This document shows positions 45,229 to 52,628 of a stretch of DNA of 54,188 bases, in pieces. Every line of letters begins with the position of its first letter. The first letter of the stretch is position 1. Where the stretch lies: the NCBI GenBank assembly GCA_021818685.1, contig JAKATP010000005.1, forward strand, positions 1-54,188, read 5' to 3'. The notes under the pieces were generated by a model. It ran no database searches. It was not told the DNA's origin and saw only the letters and a program-made list of their open reading frames with translations. The stretch comes from Bacillota bacterium. Its GTDB lineage: Bacteria > Bacillota > Sulfobacillia > Sulfobacillales > JAIMBI01. A program made the position numbers and the translations under genes.

Positions 45229-46383
45229 TCAGGGCTGGTAGTTGGCGGCAGCGGTAAAGACGGACCCGGTGCCGGACCCGACAAACCAGTAGAACACCCC
45301 CGGAATGCCGGCCTGGCGGGCGGCTTGAAGTTCGAGGACGAGACTTCTCCGATCGGTGAAGTAGACGGTGTGGCGTGCACGGCGTGGACCGTAGCGAAAG
45401 TACGGCACATCGCCGTGGGCATCCCATCGGATGCGGGCCCGATGCAACCCCGCCAGGCTCTTCACCTGAAGGAGCGTGAGGCCGGATGCGCGCCGTCCGA
45501 CCCAGTCGTACCCGTAAAACGGCAGCCCGAGACGAATCTTGGCCAGTGGAACGGTCGCCTTGGCATAGGTGAGCACCTGGCGGACCCACCAGAGGGGCGC
45601 GATGGGACCGGGGCGACTGCCCGGATATGAATAGTCGTAGGCCATGAGGAGTATGGCGTCCACCCGCCGGCCGAGCGCGCGATAGGAGAAGGCGCTCGAG
45701 CGGGCCCTCTTCGGGGTAAGGGCTGGCACGTCGATGCTGAGAAGTTTCTCGCGTCGGTGGAGAGCGGCCTCCAGCCGTCCGACAAAGGCGGTGAGGGCCC
45801 CGCGCTCACGGCGCGGAACGCCTTCGAAGTCGAGGTTGATGCCGGCATAGGGACCCGAGGTGGCCAAAGACACCAGGGCGGATATGAGTGCGGCCTCACG
45901 CCCCCCCTTGTTCAACAGGCGCACGAGAAGTTTCCGATCCGTACCGGCGTTCGGAGAGACCAGATTTGATACGGTGAGTTCGATAGGCACATGGTGGGCC
46001 GCTAGCTCCGAGACGAGCGACGGCGGCGCACTATCGTAGAGTCCGCCTTGGCTCGTGATGACCGCGGCGTCGAGGTAGACCATCGCGAGCTTAGGAGCCT
46101 GCGCGGCAAACACACGGACGGACGCGGGATCGTACAACACGACGAAACCGCTGTCTCTCGGCGGAGCGGGCGTGCGATTCACCGATGGCCGTTCGAATGC
46201 CGTTAGGGAGACCCCGATGACTGCTGCCAGCATCAGGGCAGCAAACCGGGGAGGGAGGCGGTGGCGAGTGGGCCCTTGGTCTTGCGTCGTGTGTCCCGCC
46301 CCGTTTCGATCGAGGTGCCGCGCCGCCGATGGCTGCCGGGCATCTTCCGGGTTTCTGGCATCGCGGGCGCGTTTCCTGCCCAT
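45229..46383 (-). CDS. Exported GH18-family glycosidase (peptidoglycan/chitinase-like)
   Basis: 384 residues from the ATG at 46383. After a 45-residue N-terminus with a hydrophobic segment (FAALMLAAVIGVSLTAF) comes a GH18 barrel: VPIELTVSNLV, PYAGINLDFEGVPR with the catalytic Glu in the DxxDxDxE position (here partly shortened to N-L-D-F-E), ILLMAYDYSYPGS and LPFYGYDW. Close in style to the YaaH/SleL spore cortex or cell-wall glycosidases. The open frame extends upstream into an 11-bp tandem repeat, so the exact start, and whether the repeat is translated, is uncertain. No clean ribosome site at 46383. Confidence 0.83.
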   Translation of the reverse strand: MGRKRARDARNPEDARQPSAARHLDRNGAGHTTQDQGPTRHRLPPRFAALMLAAVIGVSLTAFERPSVNRTPAPPRDSGFVVLYDPASVRVFAAQAPKLAMVYLDAAVITSQGGLYDSAPPSLVSELAAHHVPIELTVSNLVSPNAGTDRKLLVRLLNKGGREAALISALVSLATSGPYAGINLDFEGVPRRERGALTAFVGRLEAALHRREKLLSIDVPALTPKRARSSAFSYRALGRRVDAILLMAYDYSYPGSRPGPIAPLWWVRQVLTYAKATVPLAKIRLGLPFYGYDWVGRRASGLTLLQVKSLAGLHRARIRWDAHGDVPYFRYGPRRARHTVYFTDRRSLVLELQAARQAGIPGVFYWFVGSGTGSVFTAAANYQP

Positions 46384-46468
46384 CGAACATCCATCGAACA
46401 TCCATCGAACATCCATCGAACATCCATCGAACATCCATCGAACATCCATCGAACATCCATCCAACGTC
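46381..46468. repeat. 11-bp tandem repeat (7 perfect copies plus one degenerate)
   Basis: CATCGAACATC is repeated head to tail seven times exactly (46381-46457) and once with changes (to 46468). It touches the presumed start of the GH18 gene. On the minus strand it reads GATGTTCGATG, giving an ATG every 11 bases; because 11 is not a multiple of 3 the translation cycles through all three frames (MDVRW, MFDGCS) and none of them contains a stop. Confidence 0.95.
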
Positions 46469-46777
46469 CAGCAAGCGTTCGTCAAAGGGCTATCAAACGA
46501 CCCAAACCCAGGACGCGGTCTCACAAGACGCCAATGTCTCTCCGAGTGGGTTCTCAGGAGTCTCCAAGTTTGGGATCTCATCATGGGTGTTGCAGACAGA
46601 CGGGTCGTCAACAGCGCGGCCTGCGCGCCCCACACAACCATGGGGGTCACGGGATGGTTCGGACGTAAACGGGCTCATCGGAAGCGCCGGTCGCAGAGGT
46701 GCTGACAGAGTTCAGGTCCAATTCAGTTCAGGCAGATCAGATCACATCAGATCAGGTCGGAAAGGAAGGGATGGCAA
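46469..46777. other. Divergent intergenic region upstream of htrA
   Basis: No gene is supported. Near its end (46711-46758) there is a run of TTCAG and GATCA words spaced about 5-6 bases apart, just before the HtrA ribosome site (GGAAGGG at 46764-46770). Minus-strand reading frames pass through, but with proline/arginine/serine-rich translations. Confidence 0.5.
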
Positions 46778-48001
46778 ATGTCCTTCGATGATCGACCCGA
46801 GGACGGTGTGGCCCGGCCGGAGCAGTCGGGCGACTCTTACCGCGGGCTCGGCCCCGGCACGCCGCGGCCGCGCTGGCACGCCTTGAGGACCGGAGCGGCG
46901 GTCGCCGCCATCGCCGTGCTGGCCGGGGGCGCCGGGGCCTTCGCCGCGCGCCACTATTTCAGCACGCCGTCCACTTCCATTTCGGTGGCGCCATCGACCG
47001 TCGCGAGTCAGGCCAGCGCTGTCGGCAATACCAACGTCAACGTCGGGAGCATCGCCAAGAAAGTCGAGCCAGCCGTGGTCGACATCAACGTGATCCTCCA
47101 ACAGGGCGAGGGCACGGCGGCCGGCACCGGGATGATTCTCACGTCATCGGGCGAGGTACTGACGAACAATCACGTGGTCGAGGGCTCCATTAGCATTAGG
47201 GTGACCGTACCCGGCCGGGGGACCTACAAGGCGCGCGTCATCGGAGTCGACCCGACGTCCGACGTGGCGCTGCTCCAGATCGAGGGTCTTAAGACCAGCC
47301 TGCCGACCGTCACCCTGGCCGGATCCGCACCGACTGTCGGCGAGCCGGTGGTCGCCATTGGCAATGCGCTCGGGATGAATGGCACCCCGACGGTCACCGA
47401 GGGCACCATCACCGCACTCGGCCGCAACATTACCGCGGGTGACACGCTTGGCAATAGTGAGCGCCTGCACGGGATGCTCCAGACGGACGCGGCCCTGGCC
47501 CCCGGCGACTCCGGTGGTCCGCTGGTGAATACGAACGGACAGGTTGTGGGCATGGACACCGCCGCCTATTCGGGCCAGCAGTCAAGCGCCAGCTTCACCA
47601 ACGTCGGCTTTGCGATTCCCATCGCGAGGGCACTTCACATCGTGCAGCAGATGCAGGCCGGGCAGGCGTCATCTACCGTGATCCTGACCCAGCGGCCCAT
47701 GATCGGCGTGGTGGCCGTGCCCACCAGCCAGGCGAGCCCCTTCTTCCTGAGCCAGCCCGGCATGCCGACCTCAGGTGCCTACGTTGAATACGTGGAACCC
47801 AACAGCCCGGCCGCCCAGGCGGGCATCACCCCGGGGGACGTCATCGTGGCCTTCAACGGGCAGACGGTCACGAGCCCGTCACAGCTGCAGTCGTTGGAGA
47901 AGCCGTTTCACGTGGGCCAACGTGTCAGCGTGGGATTCGTCAACACCGCCGGTCAACAGGAGAGCGCCACCATGACGCTCGTGCCGGCACCGGTCCCCTA
48001 A
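46778..48001 (+). CDS. htrA: HtrA/DegP-family membrane-anchored serine protease with PDZ domain
   Basis: 407 residues. A cytoplasmic N-terminus of ~36 residues, one membrane anchor (AAVAAIAVLAGGAGAFAA), a Ser/Thr-rich linker, a trypsin-like domain with the triad His132 (TNNHVV), Asp162 (TSDVALL) and Ser245 (PGDSGGP), then a PDZ domain (VEYVEPNSPAAQAGITPGDV). Extracytoplasmic protein quality control. GDSGGP instead of the usual GNSGGP is a minor variant. ATG preceded by GGAAGGG. Confidence 0.94.
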   Translation: MSFDDRPEDGVARPEQSGDSYRGLGPGTPRPRWHALRTGAAVAAIAVLAGGAGAFAARHYFSTPSTSISVAPSTVASQASAVGNTNVNVGSIAKKVEPAVVDINVILQQGEGTAAGTGMILTSSGEVLTNNHVVEGSISIRVTVPGRGTYKARVIGVDPTSDVALLQIEGLKTSLPTVTLAGSAPTVGEPVVAIGNALGMNGTPTVTEGTITALGRNITAGDTLGNSERLHGMLQTDAALAPGDSGGPLVNTNGQVVGMDTAAYSGQQSSASFTNVGFAIPIARALHIVQQMQAGQASSTVILTQRPMIGVVAVPTSQASPFFLSQPGMPTSGAYVEYVEPNSPAAQAGITPGDVIVAFNGQTVTSPSQLQSLEKPFHVGQRVSVGFVNTAGQQESATMTLVPAPVP

Positions 48002-48033
48002 GGCCGGACGTTCCTGAACACGAAGGCTCGGGT

Positions 48034-48062
48034 CGCCTCCCGTCACAACCGGACGGGAGGCG
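48034..48062. terminator. Hairpin between convergent htrA and hydrolase genes
   Basis: Perfect 10-bp stem CGCCTCCCGT (48034-48043) and ACGGGAGGCG (48053-48062) with a 9-base loop, 32 bases after the htrA stop. No T run; probably a bidirectional hairpin. Confidence 0.6.
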
Positions 48063-48101
48063 GCCTGCGTTCCGGAGAGCGGCTTCGAGTCTAAAGCGCG
48101 T

Positions 48102-48938
48102 CTACCCTTCGGGTGGCCGCCGGCTCTCCCATAAAAATTCGACGATCGCGTCGTTCACGGCCCGCGGGTTGTCCTGGTGTGCGGCGTGGCCCGCGTTGGC
48201 AATGAGGACGTGCGTAGCCTGGTCCTCCTCACGCGCCCACCGGTCCGCTACCTGCTTGATGTTTCCGGTCGGGTCCTGATCACCGGCCACAATGAGCATG
48301 GGCTTTCCGAAGCGGTAATGGGGATCCGGGTGCAGGCAGCGCGCCGTTTCCAGGAAGACCCGGGTAAAGTCTCGGTGGCCGAGGACGCGGAAGCATTCGG
48401 CCATGTATCGCCGCACCTCGGGCCGCGTAGAGCTGGCGTGGCTGGCGGCGGACACGAGGGCGCCCCACGGATACCAGGCCAGGATGCGGGGAGCCAGCCG
48501 GACTGCGACGCGGTCGCTCCAGCCGAGCGTACCGGTATTGCGGGTGCAGTCGATAAGGACCAGGGCGTCGACGCGGTCCGGCTGCCGCACGGCCACCACC
48601 TGCGCCAGGTTCCCCCCCATCGAGTGTCCGATGAACGTGGCGCTGGCCACCTCTTCACGGTCCATGACGGCCAGCAGGTCATCAGTCAACAGATCAAACG
48701 AGAATCCGGCTCCGATCGGTCGGGAGAGGCCATGGCCACGGGCATCCCAGGCCAGGATGCGGTAGTCACGTCCGAGCGCAGGCAGCTGGGCCGAGAAGCT
48801 TTTGTGATCCGTACCCGCGCCGTGGAGCAGCACCACGGGGGGGTTTTGGGGATCTCCCCCGGACCAATAGTGGAGCGGGCAGCCGTCTTTCTCCAGGACC
48901 CGCGCCGAGAAGCGCTCGAAGCCCTCCGCGCTCGTCAT
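48102..48938 (-). CDS. Alpha/beta-fold hydrolase
   Basis: 278 residues. Catalytic set: oxyanion VLLHGAGTDHKSF, nucleophile elbow GHSMGG, acid in VAGDQDPTG, and His in IANAGHAAHQD. Typical single-domain esterase/lactonase/peptidase scaffold; substrate not predictable. Lies 46 bases downstream of the sdhB stop on the same strand, so it may be co-transcribed with sdhCAB, though its product need not be related. Confidence 0.88.
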   Translation of the reverse strand: MTSAEGFERFSARVLEKDGCPLHYWSGGDPQNPPVVLLHGAGTDHKSFSAQLPALGRDYRILAWDARGHGLSRPIGAGFSFDLLTDDLLAVMDREEVASATFIGHSMGGNLAQVVAVRQPDRVDALVLIDCTRNTGTLGWSDRVAVRLAPRILAWYPWGALVSAASHASSTRPEVRRYMAECFRVLGHRDFTRVFLETARCLHPDPHYRFGKPMLIVAGDQDPTGNIKQVADRWAREEDQATHVLIANAGHAAHQDNPRAVNDAIVEFLWESRRPPEG

Positions 48939-48983
48939 AGTCGCCCTCCCGCCTCAGCATAACCGGGCCGGGGTGGTCGGGGC

Positions 48984-49763
48984 CTACTTCTCCGGGGGTT
49001 CAGGAGCTGGGCGCCGGCTCCGGCCGCGCCAGAAATCGCGGATCGGATCGAAATAGCGGTCCGCCACACGCTCTTTTAACGGAATGATGGCGTTTTCGGT
49101 GATGGCGATCGCTTCCGGACATACGTCTGAACAGCATCGGGTCACGTTGCACCAGTCGACGCCGCCCTCGCGGCGCACGTACGGTGTGCGGTCCCGCGTG
49201 TCGAGAGGGTGCATGTCGAGTTCCGCCAGTTTCAGCATAAAACGCGGCCCCATGTAGTGGTCTAGGCGATGATGATCGCGAAGCACGTGGCACACATCCT
49301 GACACAAGAAACACTCAATGCAGCGGCGAAACTCTTTGAGCCGTTCCACGTCCTCCGGCCACAGCTGAAACGGCGCTGGGTGCGCGGGGGTGAAGGGCGG
49401 AATACGGCGCGCGATTTCGTAGTTCTTTCGGATATCCGGCACCAGGTCACGGATGACGGGAAACGTTTTCATCGGTCCCACATGAACGGCCTCGTTCCGC
49501 CGCATATAATCATCCATCCGCGTCTTGCACAAGAGGCGCGGCCGTCCGTTCACCTCGGCCCCACACGATCCGCAGTGGGCGGCCTTGCAGTTCCAGCGCA
49601 CAGCCAGATCGGGCGCCTCATGCTGCTGGACGTACAAGACGGCGTCCAGCACCACCATCCCGGGGGATAGTTCTACCATGTACTGCCGTTCCTCGCCGCT
49701 CAGGCCGTCCCCGCGAAAGATCCAGATCGGCACCTCGCGGCCCCGGAACCCGTCCTCCGTCAT
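48984..49763 (-). CDS. sdhB: Succinate dehydrogenase/fumarate reductase iron-sulfur subunit
   Basis: 259 residues. The N-terminal 2Fe-2S domain has CKAAHCGSCGAEVNG and a later Cys in RLLCKTRM; the C-terminal domain has CIECFLCQDVC and CNVTRCCSDVCPE for the 4Fe-4S and 3Fe-4S clusters. Electron relay between FAD and the membrane quinone. Overlaps sdhA by 4 bases. The sequence resembles the Sdh1-type enzymes of Actinobacteria. Confidence 0.93.
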   Translation of the reverse strand: MTEDGFRGREVPIWIFRGDGLSGEERQYMVELSPGMVVLDAVLYVQQHEAPDLAVRWNCKAAHCGSCGAEVNGRPRLLCKTRMDDYMRRNEAVHVGPMKTFPVIRDLVPDIRKNYEIARRIPPFTPAHPAPFQLWPEDVERLKEFRRCIECFLCQDVCHVLRDHHRLDHYMGPRFMLKLAELDMHPLDTRDRTPYVRREGGVDWCNVTRCCSDVCPEAIAITENAIIPLKERVADRYFDPIRDFWRGRSRRPAPEPPEK

Positions 49764-51544
49764 GCCCCTTCCGACCCCCTCGCGCGGGAGGCCTCCTCCC
49801 GCTGCCGCTTGACGCCGGGCGACACCGGATCATCAAAGAGTCGGCGGAGATCCGGGGGCATTTCCGGCACCGGCTCGTCCCGGACCTTTATCCGGCCGTC
49901 TGGACCGAGTGTCTGGACAATGTTGCGACGACCCTCTTCGGGGTCCTCGTCCGGGTAGTCGGTGCGCCAGTGGGCACCACGGCTCTCCCGCCGTTCCCGC
50001 GCACCCGTCAGGATGGCGCGGGCCAGGGTGAGCATGTTCTGCACGTCAAACACGAGCCCCCAGCCGGGATTGAAATGCAGGCCCCCGTCGGCCGACATCC
50101 GGTTCGCCCGCTCCGAGAGCCGTTCGAGGTGGCCGAGTCCGTCAGTGAGGCTCGTGCCGGAGCGCATGATGCCGGCATAGGTGGACATGAGCTGCTGAAG
50201 CTGGGCGTGGATCAGGTAGGGGTTTTCGCCGCTCTCGATGGCAAAAGGGGCGAGGACGCGCCGGCGCTCCTCCTCTATGGACGAGTACGACAAGGAAGAC
50301 GTCCCGGGGCGCCTCGCGGCGTAGGCCGCCGCCGCGAGGCCGGCGCGGCGGCCGAACACCAAAAGGTCGCCCAGGCTATTGCCACCGAGACGATTGCCGC
50401 CGTGCAGGCCGGCCGCCGTCTCCCCGCATGCATAGAGACCTTCAATATTGGTGGCGCCGGTCTCCGCTTCCACCCGGAGCCCGCCCATGGTGTAGTGGGT
50501 CGTCGGCGCCACCTCGAATCGCTCCCGGGTGATGTCTAGATCGGCGAGCTTTAAGAACTGCTCATACATGGTTGGAAGCTTCCGCTTGATATAAGCCGGG
50601 CCCTTGTGACTGATGTCGAGCCATGCCCCCCCGTGGGGTGTCCCCCGGCCCGCCTGCACCTCCCGAAAGATGGAGCGCGAGACCACATCGCGCGCGGAGA
50701 GCTCCTTCCGCTCGGGGTCGTAGCGCAACATGAAGCGCTCGTTCTGGCTGTTGAACAGGAGCCCGCCTTCACCGCGGACCCCTTCGGTTACCAGAATGCC
50801 ACGCACGCCCGGCGGCCACACCATACCTGTCGGATGGAACTGGACCATCTCCATGTCCATGAGCTCGGCTCCTGCCCGAAAGGAGATGGCGGCTCCGTCG
50901 CCGGTGGACTCCCACGAGTTCGAGCTCACCTTATAGACTCGGCCCCAACCGCCGCTGGCCATGATGACGGCATGCGCTGAAAAGATGAGAAAGCGGCCAT
51001 CGTCGCGCTGGTAGCAGAATGCACCAGCCGCCCGACCATTGTCGTCGAGGAAGAGGCGGGTCGTGATGACCTCCGGGTACACGTCCACCCGTTTGGTGGC
51101 CAGGATCTTGTACTCCAGCGTGCGGATCAGTTCCTTGCCGGTGCTGTCGCCCACGTGTGCGAGTCGGCGGAACGAGTGGGCGCCGAAGGGACGCTGCATG
51201 ATCCGGCCGTCCTCGGTGCGGTCAAAGACGGCCCCCCAGGTTTCAAGCTCGAGCACCCGGTCCGGCGCCTCCTGGGTATACAGCGAAACCATCCGGTAGT
51301 TGTTCAGGAAGTGGCCGGCCTTCATGGTGTCGTAGAAGTGCGTGTCAAAGCTGTCGTACGGGTCGAGATTCCCGAGCGCGGCCGCGATGCCGCCTTCGGC
51401 CATGACCGTGTGCGCCTTGCCGAGGAGCGACTTGGACAGGACCGCCACTCGGGCGCCCTCCTCAGCCGCGGCTAGCGCCGCACGCAGCCCGGCTCCTCCC
51501 GCTCCCACGATGAGGACGTCATAGTGCAGGGGGTCGATGTTCAT
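49760..51544 (-). CDS. sdhA: Succinate dehydrogenase/fumarate reductase flavoprotein subunit
   Basis: 594 residues from ATG 51544, which overlaps the sdhC stop (ATGA); an earlier in-frame start at 51610 lies inside sdhC. FAD-binding GAGGAGLRAALAAAEEG, the covalent-FAD histidine region KAHTVMAEGGIAAAL, substrate site MVQFHPTGM, catalytic Arg region RYDPERKELSARDVVSR and C-terminal HGGNRLGGNSLGDLLVFGRR. Oxidises succinate to fumarate in the citric acid cycle, feeding quinone. Confidence 0.95.
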   Translation of the reverse strand: MNIDPLHYDVLIVGAGGAGLRAALAAAEEGARVAVLSKSLLGKAHTVMAEGGIAAALGNLDPYDSFDTHFYDTMKAGHFLNNYRMVSLYTQEAPDRVLELETWGAVFDRTEDGRIMQRPFGAHSFRRLAHVGDSTGKELIRTLEYKILATKRVDVYPEVITTRLFLDDNGRAAGAFCYQRDDGRFLIFSAHAVIMASGGWGRVYKVSSNSWESTGDGAAISFRAGAELMDMEMVQFHPTGMVWPPGVRGILVTEGVRGEGGLLFNSQNERFMLRYDPERKELSARDVVSRSIFREVQAGRGTPHGGAWLDISHKGPAYIKRKLPTMYEQFLKLADLDITRERFEVAPTTHYTMGGLRVEAETGATNIEGLYACGETAAGLHGGNRLGGNSLGDLLVFGRRAGLAAAAYAARRPGTSSLSYSSIEEERRRVLAPFAIESGENPYLIHAQLQQLMSTYAGIMRSGTSLTDGLGHLERLSERANRMSADGGLHFNPGWGLVFDVQNMLTLARAILTGARERRESRGAHWRTDYPDEDPEEGRRNIVQTLGPDGRIKVRDEPVPEMPPDLRRLFDDPVSPGVKRQREEASRARGSEGA

Positions 51545-52314
51545 CGGAGGAGCCTCGGATCCCGAATCAGTCCGAGAATCAGGAGCCGGACGTACACGGC
51601 CGTACCCCACACCCAGAACATGGAAATCCAGGCGTAAAGACCGTGATGCTGGTTGAGTCGGCTGATGACCCGCCAGAGGTGGTAGCGGGCGCGGGGACGG
51701 CGCGGCTTACAGCGGTAACAGTTCAGGTTTCCACCTGCCAGGTGTCGGAATGCGTGGCAGGAAAACGTATAGAGGCTTAGGAGCGCGGCGTCGACCAGAA
51801 GCAGGAGGGACCCGAGGCCTATCCCGAACCGACCTCCGAAGTCAAATCCGTGGAGGGCATCGACCCACAGGAAAACGACGACGACCGTACTCAGATAGAA
51901 GAAGAACCGATGAAAATAGGTCCACACCATCGGGGGACGTGTTTCTCCGGTATAGCGGGTGCGACGGTCCGGAACGGCGCAGGCCGGCGGGCTCCCAAAC
52001 CAGGCACGGTAGTACTCCCGCCGATAGTAGTAGCAAGAGGCACGGAACAAGAGCGGCACCCACGCCACCCACAGGGCCGGAAAGACCGGAATCTTAAGCC
52101 AGCGTCCAAGATCAGGCGAAAAGTACGGCGACAGGTAGTTGTGATAGCGGCCATGCACCTGAAAAAAGACTTCCCACAGCGAGTAGAGGACAAACAGGGC
52201 GAGGGCCGCGCCTACCAGGACGGGTTCGATCCAAAAGTACCGTTCCGTCGCCGCCTTCGTCTGGTGGGGCGGTTCCTGATGCGATAGGGACGGGTGGGAA
52301 AGGGAGTCGTGCAC
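51541..52314 (-). CDS. sdhC: Succinate dehydrogenase cytochrome b membrane subunit
   Basis: 257 residues with five to six transmembrane segments; RYFWIEPVLV, LSPYFSPDLG, CYYYRREYYRAW, several membrane histidines (TYFHRFFFYL, FSCHAFRHLAGG). The single large anchor subunit, with no separate sdhD, and its sequence style match the actinobacterial Sdh membrane protein. It holds haem and the quinone site. GTG 52314 has AAGGAG eight bases upstream. First gene of sdhCAB. Confidence 0.87.
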   Translation of the reverse strand: MHDSLSHPSLSHQEPPHQTKAATERYFWIEPVLVGAALALFVLYSLWEVFFQVHGRYHNYLSPYFSPDLGRWLKIPVFPALWVAWVPLLFRASCYYYRREYYRAWFGSPPACAVPDRRTRYTGETRPPMVWTYFHRFFFYLSTVVVVFLWVDALHGFDFGGRFGIGLGSLLLLVDAALLSLYTFSCHAFRHLAGGNLNCYRCKPRRPRARYHLWRVISRLNQHHGLYAWISMFWVWGTAVYVRLLILGLIRDPRLLR

Positions 52315-52399
52315 GCTCTCGTCTCCTTGTAGCGCTCAAGGTACCCCTAGCCTTCCCGTTTTCGCGACGGTGAAGACGGCTAGGTCCTGGCCGCGTCCG

Positions 52400-52428
52400 T
52401 TGACCTTGGCTGGGACCGATGCTATAGT
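52400..52428 (+). promoter_or_regulatory. Sigma-A promoter of the methionine salvage leader
   Basis: TTGACC (52400-52405), 17-base spacer, TATAGT (52423-52428); five of six matches in each box. The predicted start is 52434-52436, just ahead of the SAM-I aptamer. Confidence 0.85.
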
Positions 52429-52452
52429 GGCCGCAACTTCATAGCGCTTCCA

Positions 52453-52580
52453 CCTTTATCAAGACAGGCAGAGGGATCGGCCCGATGATGCCTGGGCAAC
52501 CGGCGCACGATGCGTGCGGTGCCAACTCCGACGGCGCCAGACGCCGACAGATGAGGGAGGAACCGGAGCCCTGCACGCTG
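52453..52580 (+). promoter_or_regulatory. SAM-I (S-box) riboswitch
   Basis: The core is unmistakable: CTTTATCAAGACAGGCAGAG, then GGGATCGGCCCGATGA, CCTGGGCAACC, GGTGCCAACTCC and GACAGATGAGGG. P1 pairs CCTTTATC (52453-52460) with GATGAGGG (52550-52557). The 3' strand of P1 also contains GAGGG, complementary to CCCTC in the terminator stem (52584-52588), giving an antiterminator. SAM binding therefore should stabilise P1 and allow the terminator at 52581-52604, turning off the operon when S-adenosylmethionine is plentiful. Confidence 0.95.
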
Positions 52581-52604
52581 CGGCCCTCCTCGGGCCGTTT
52601 TTTT
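52581..52604 (+). terminator. Riboswitch terminator
   Basis: CGGCCC (52581-52586), five-base loop, GGGCCG (52592-52597), then seven T. Directly downstream of the S-box aptamer and 25 bases upstream of the first gene. Confidence 0.93.
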
Positions 52605-52628
52605 GATGGACGGAAGGACGTGGGGATC

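Noticed and set aside
46381-46468. CRISPR array
   Set aside because: The unit is 11 bases with no spacers, and no cas genes are near.
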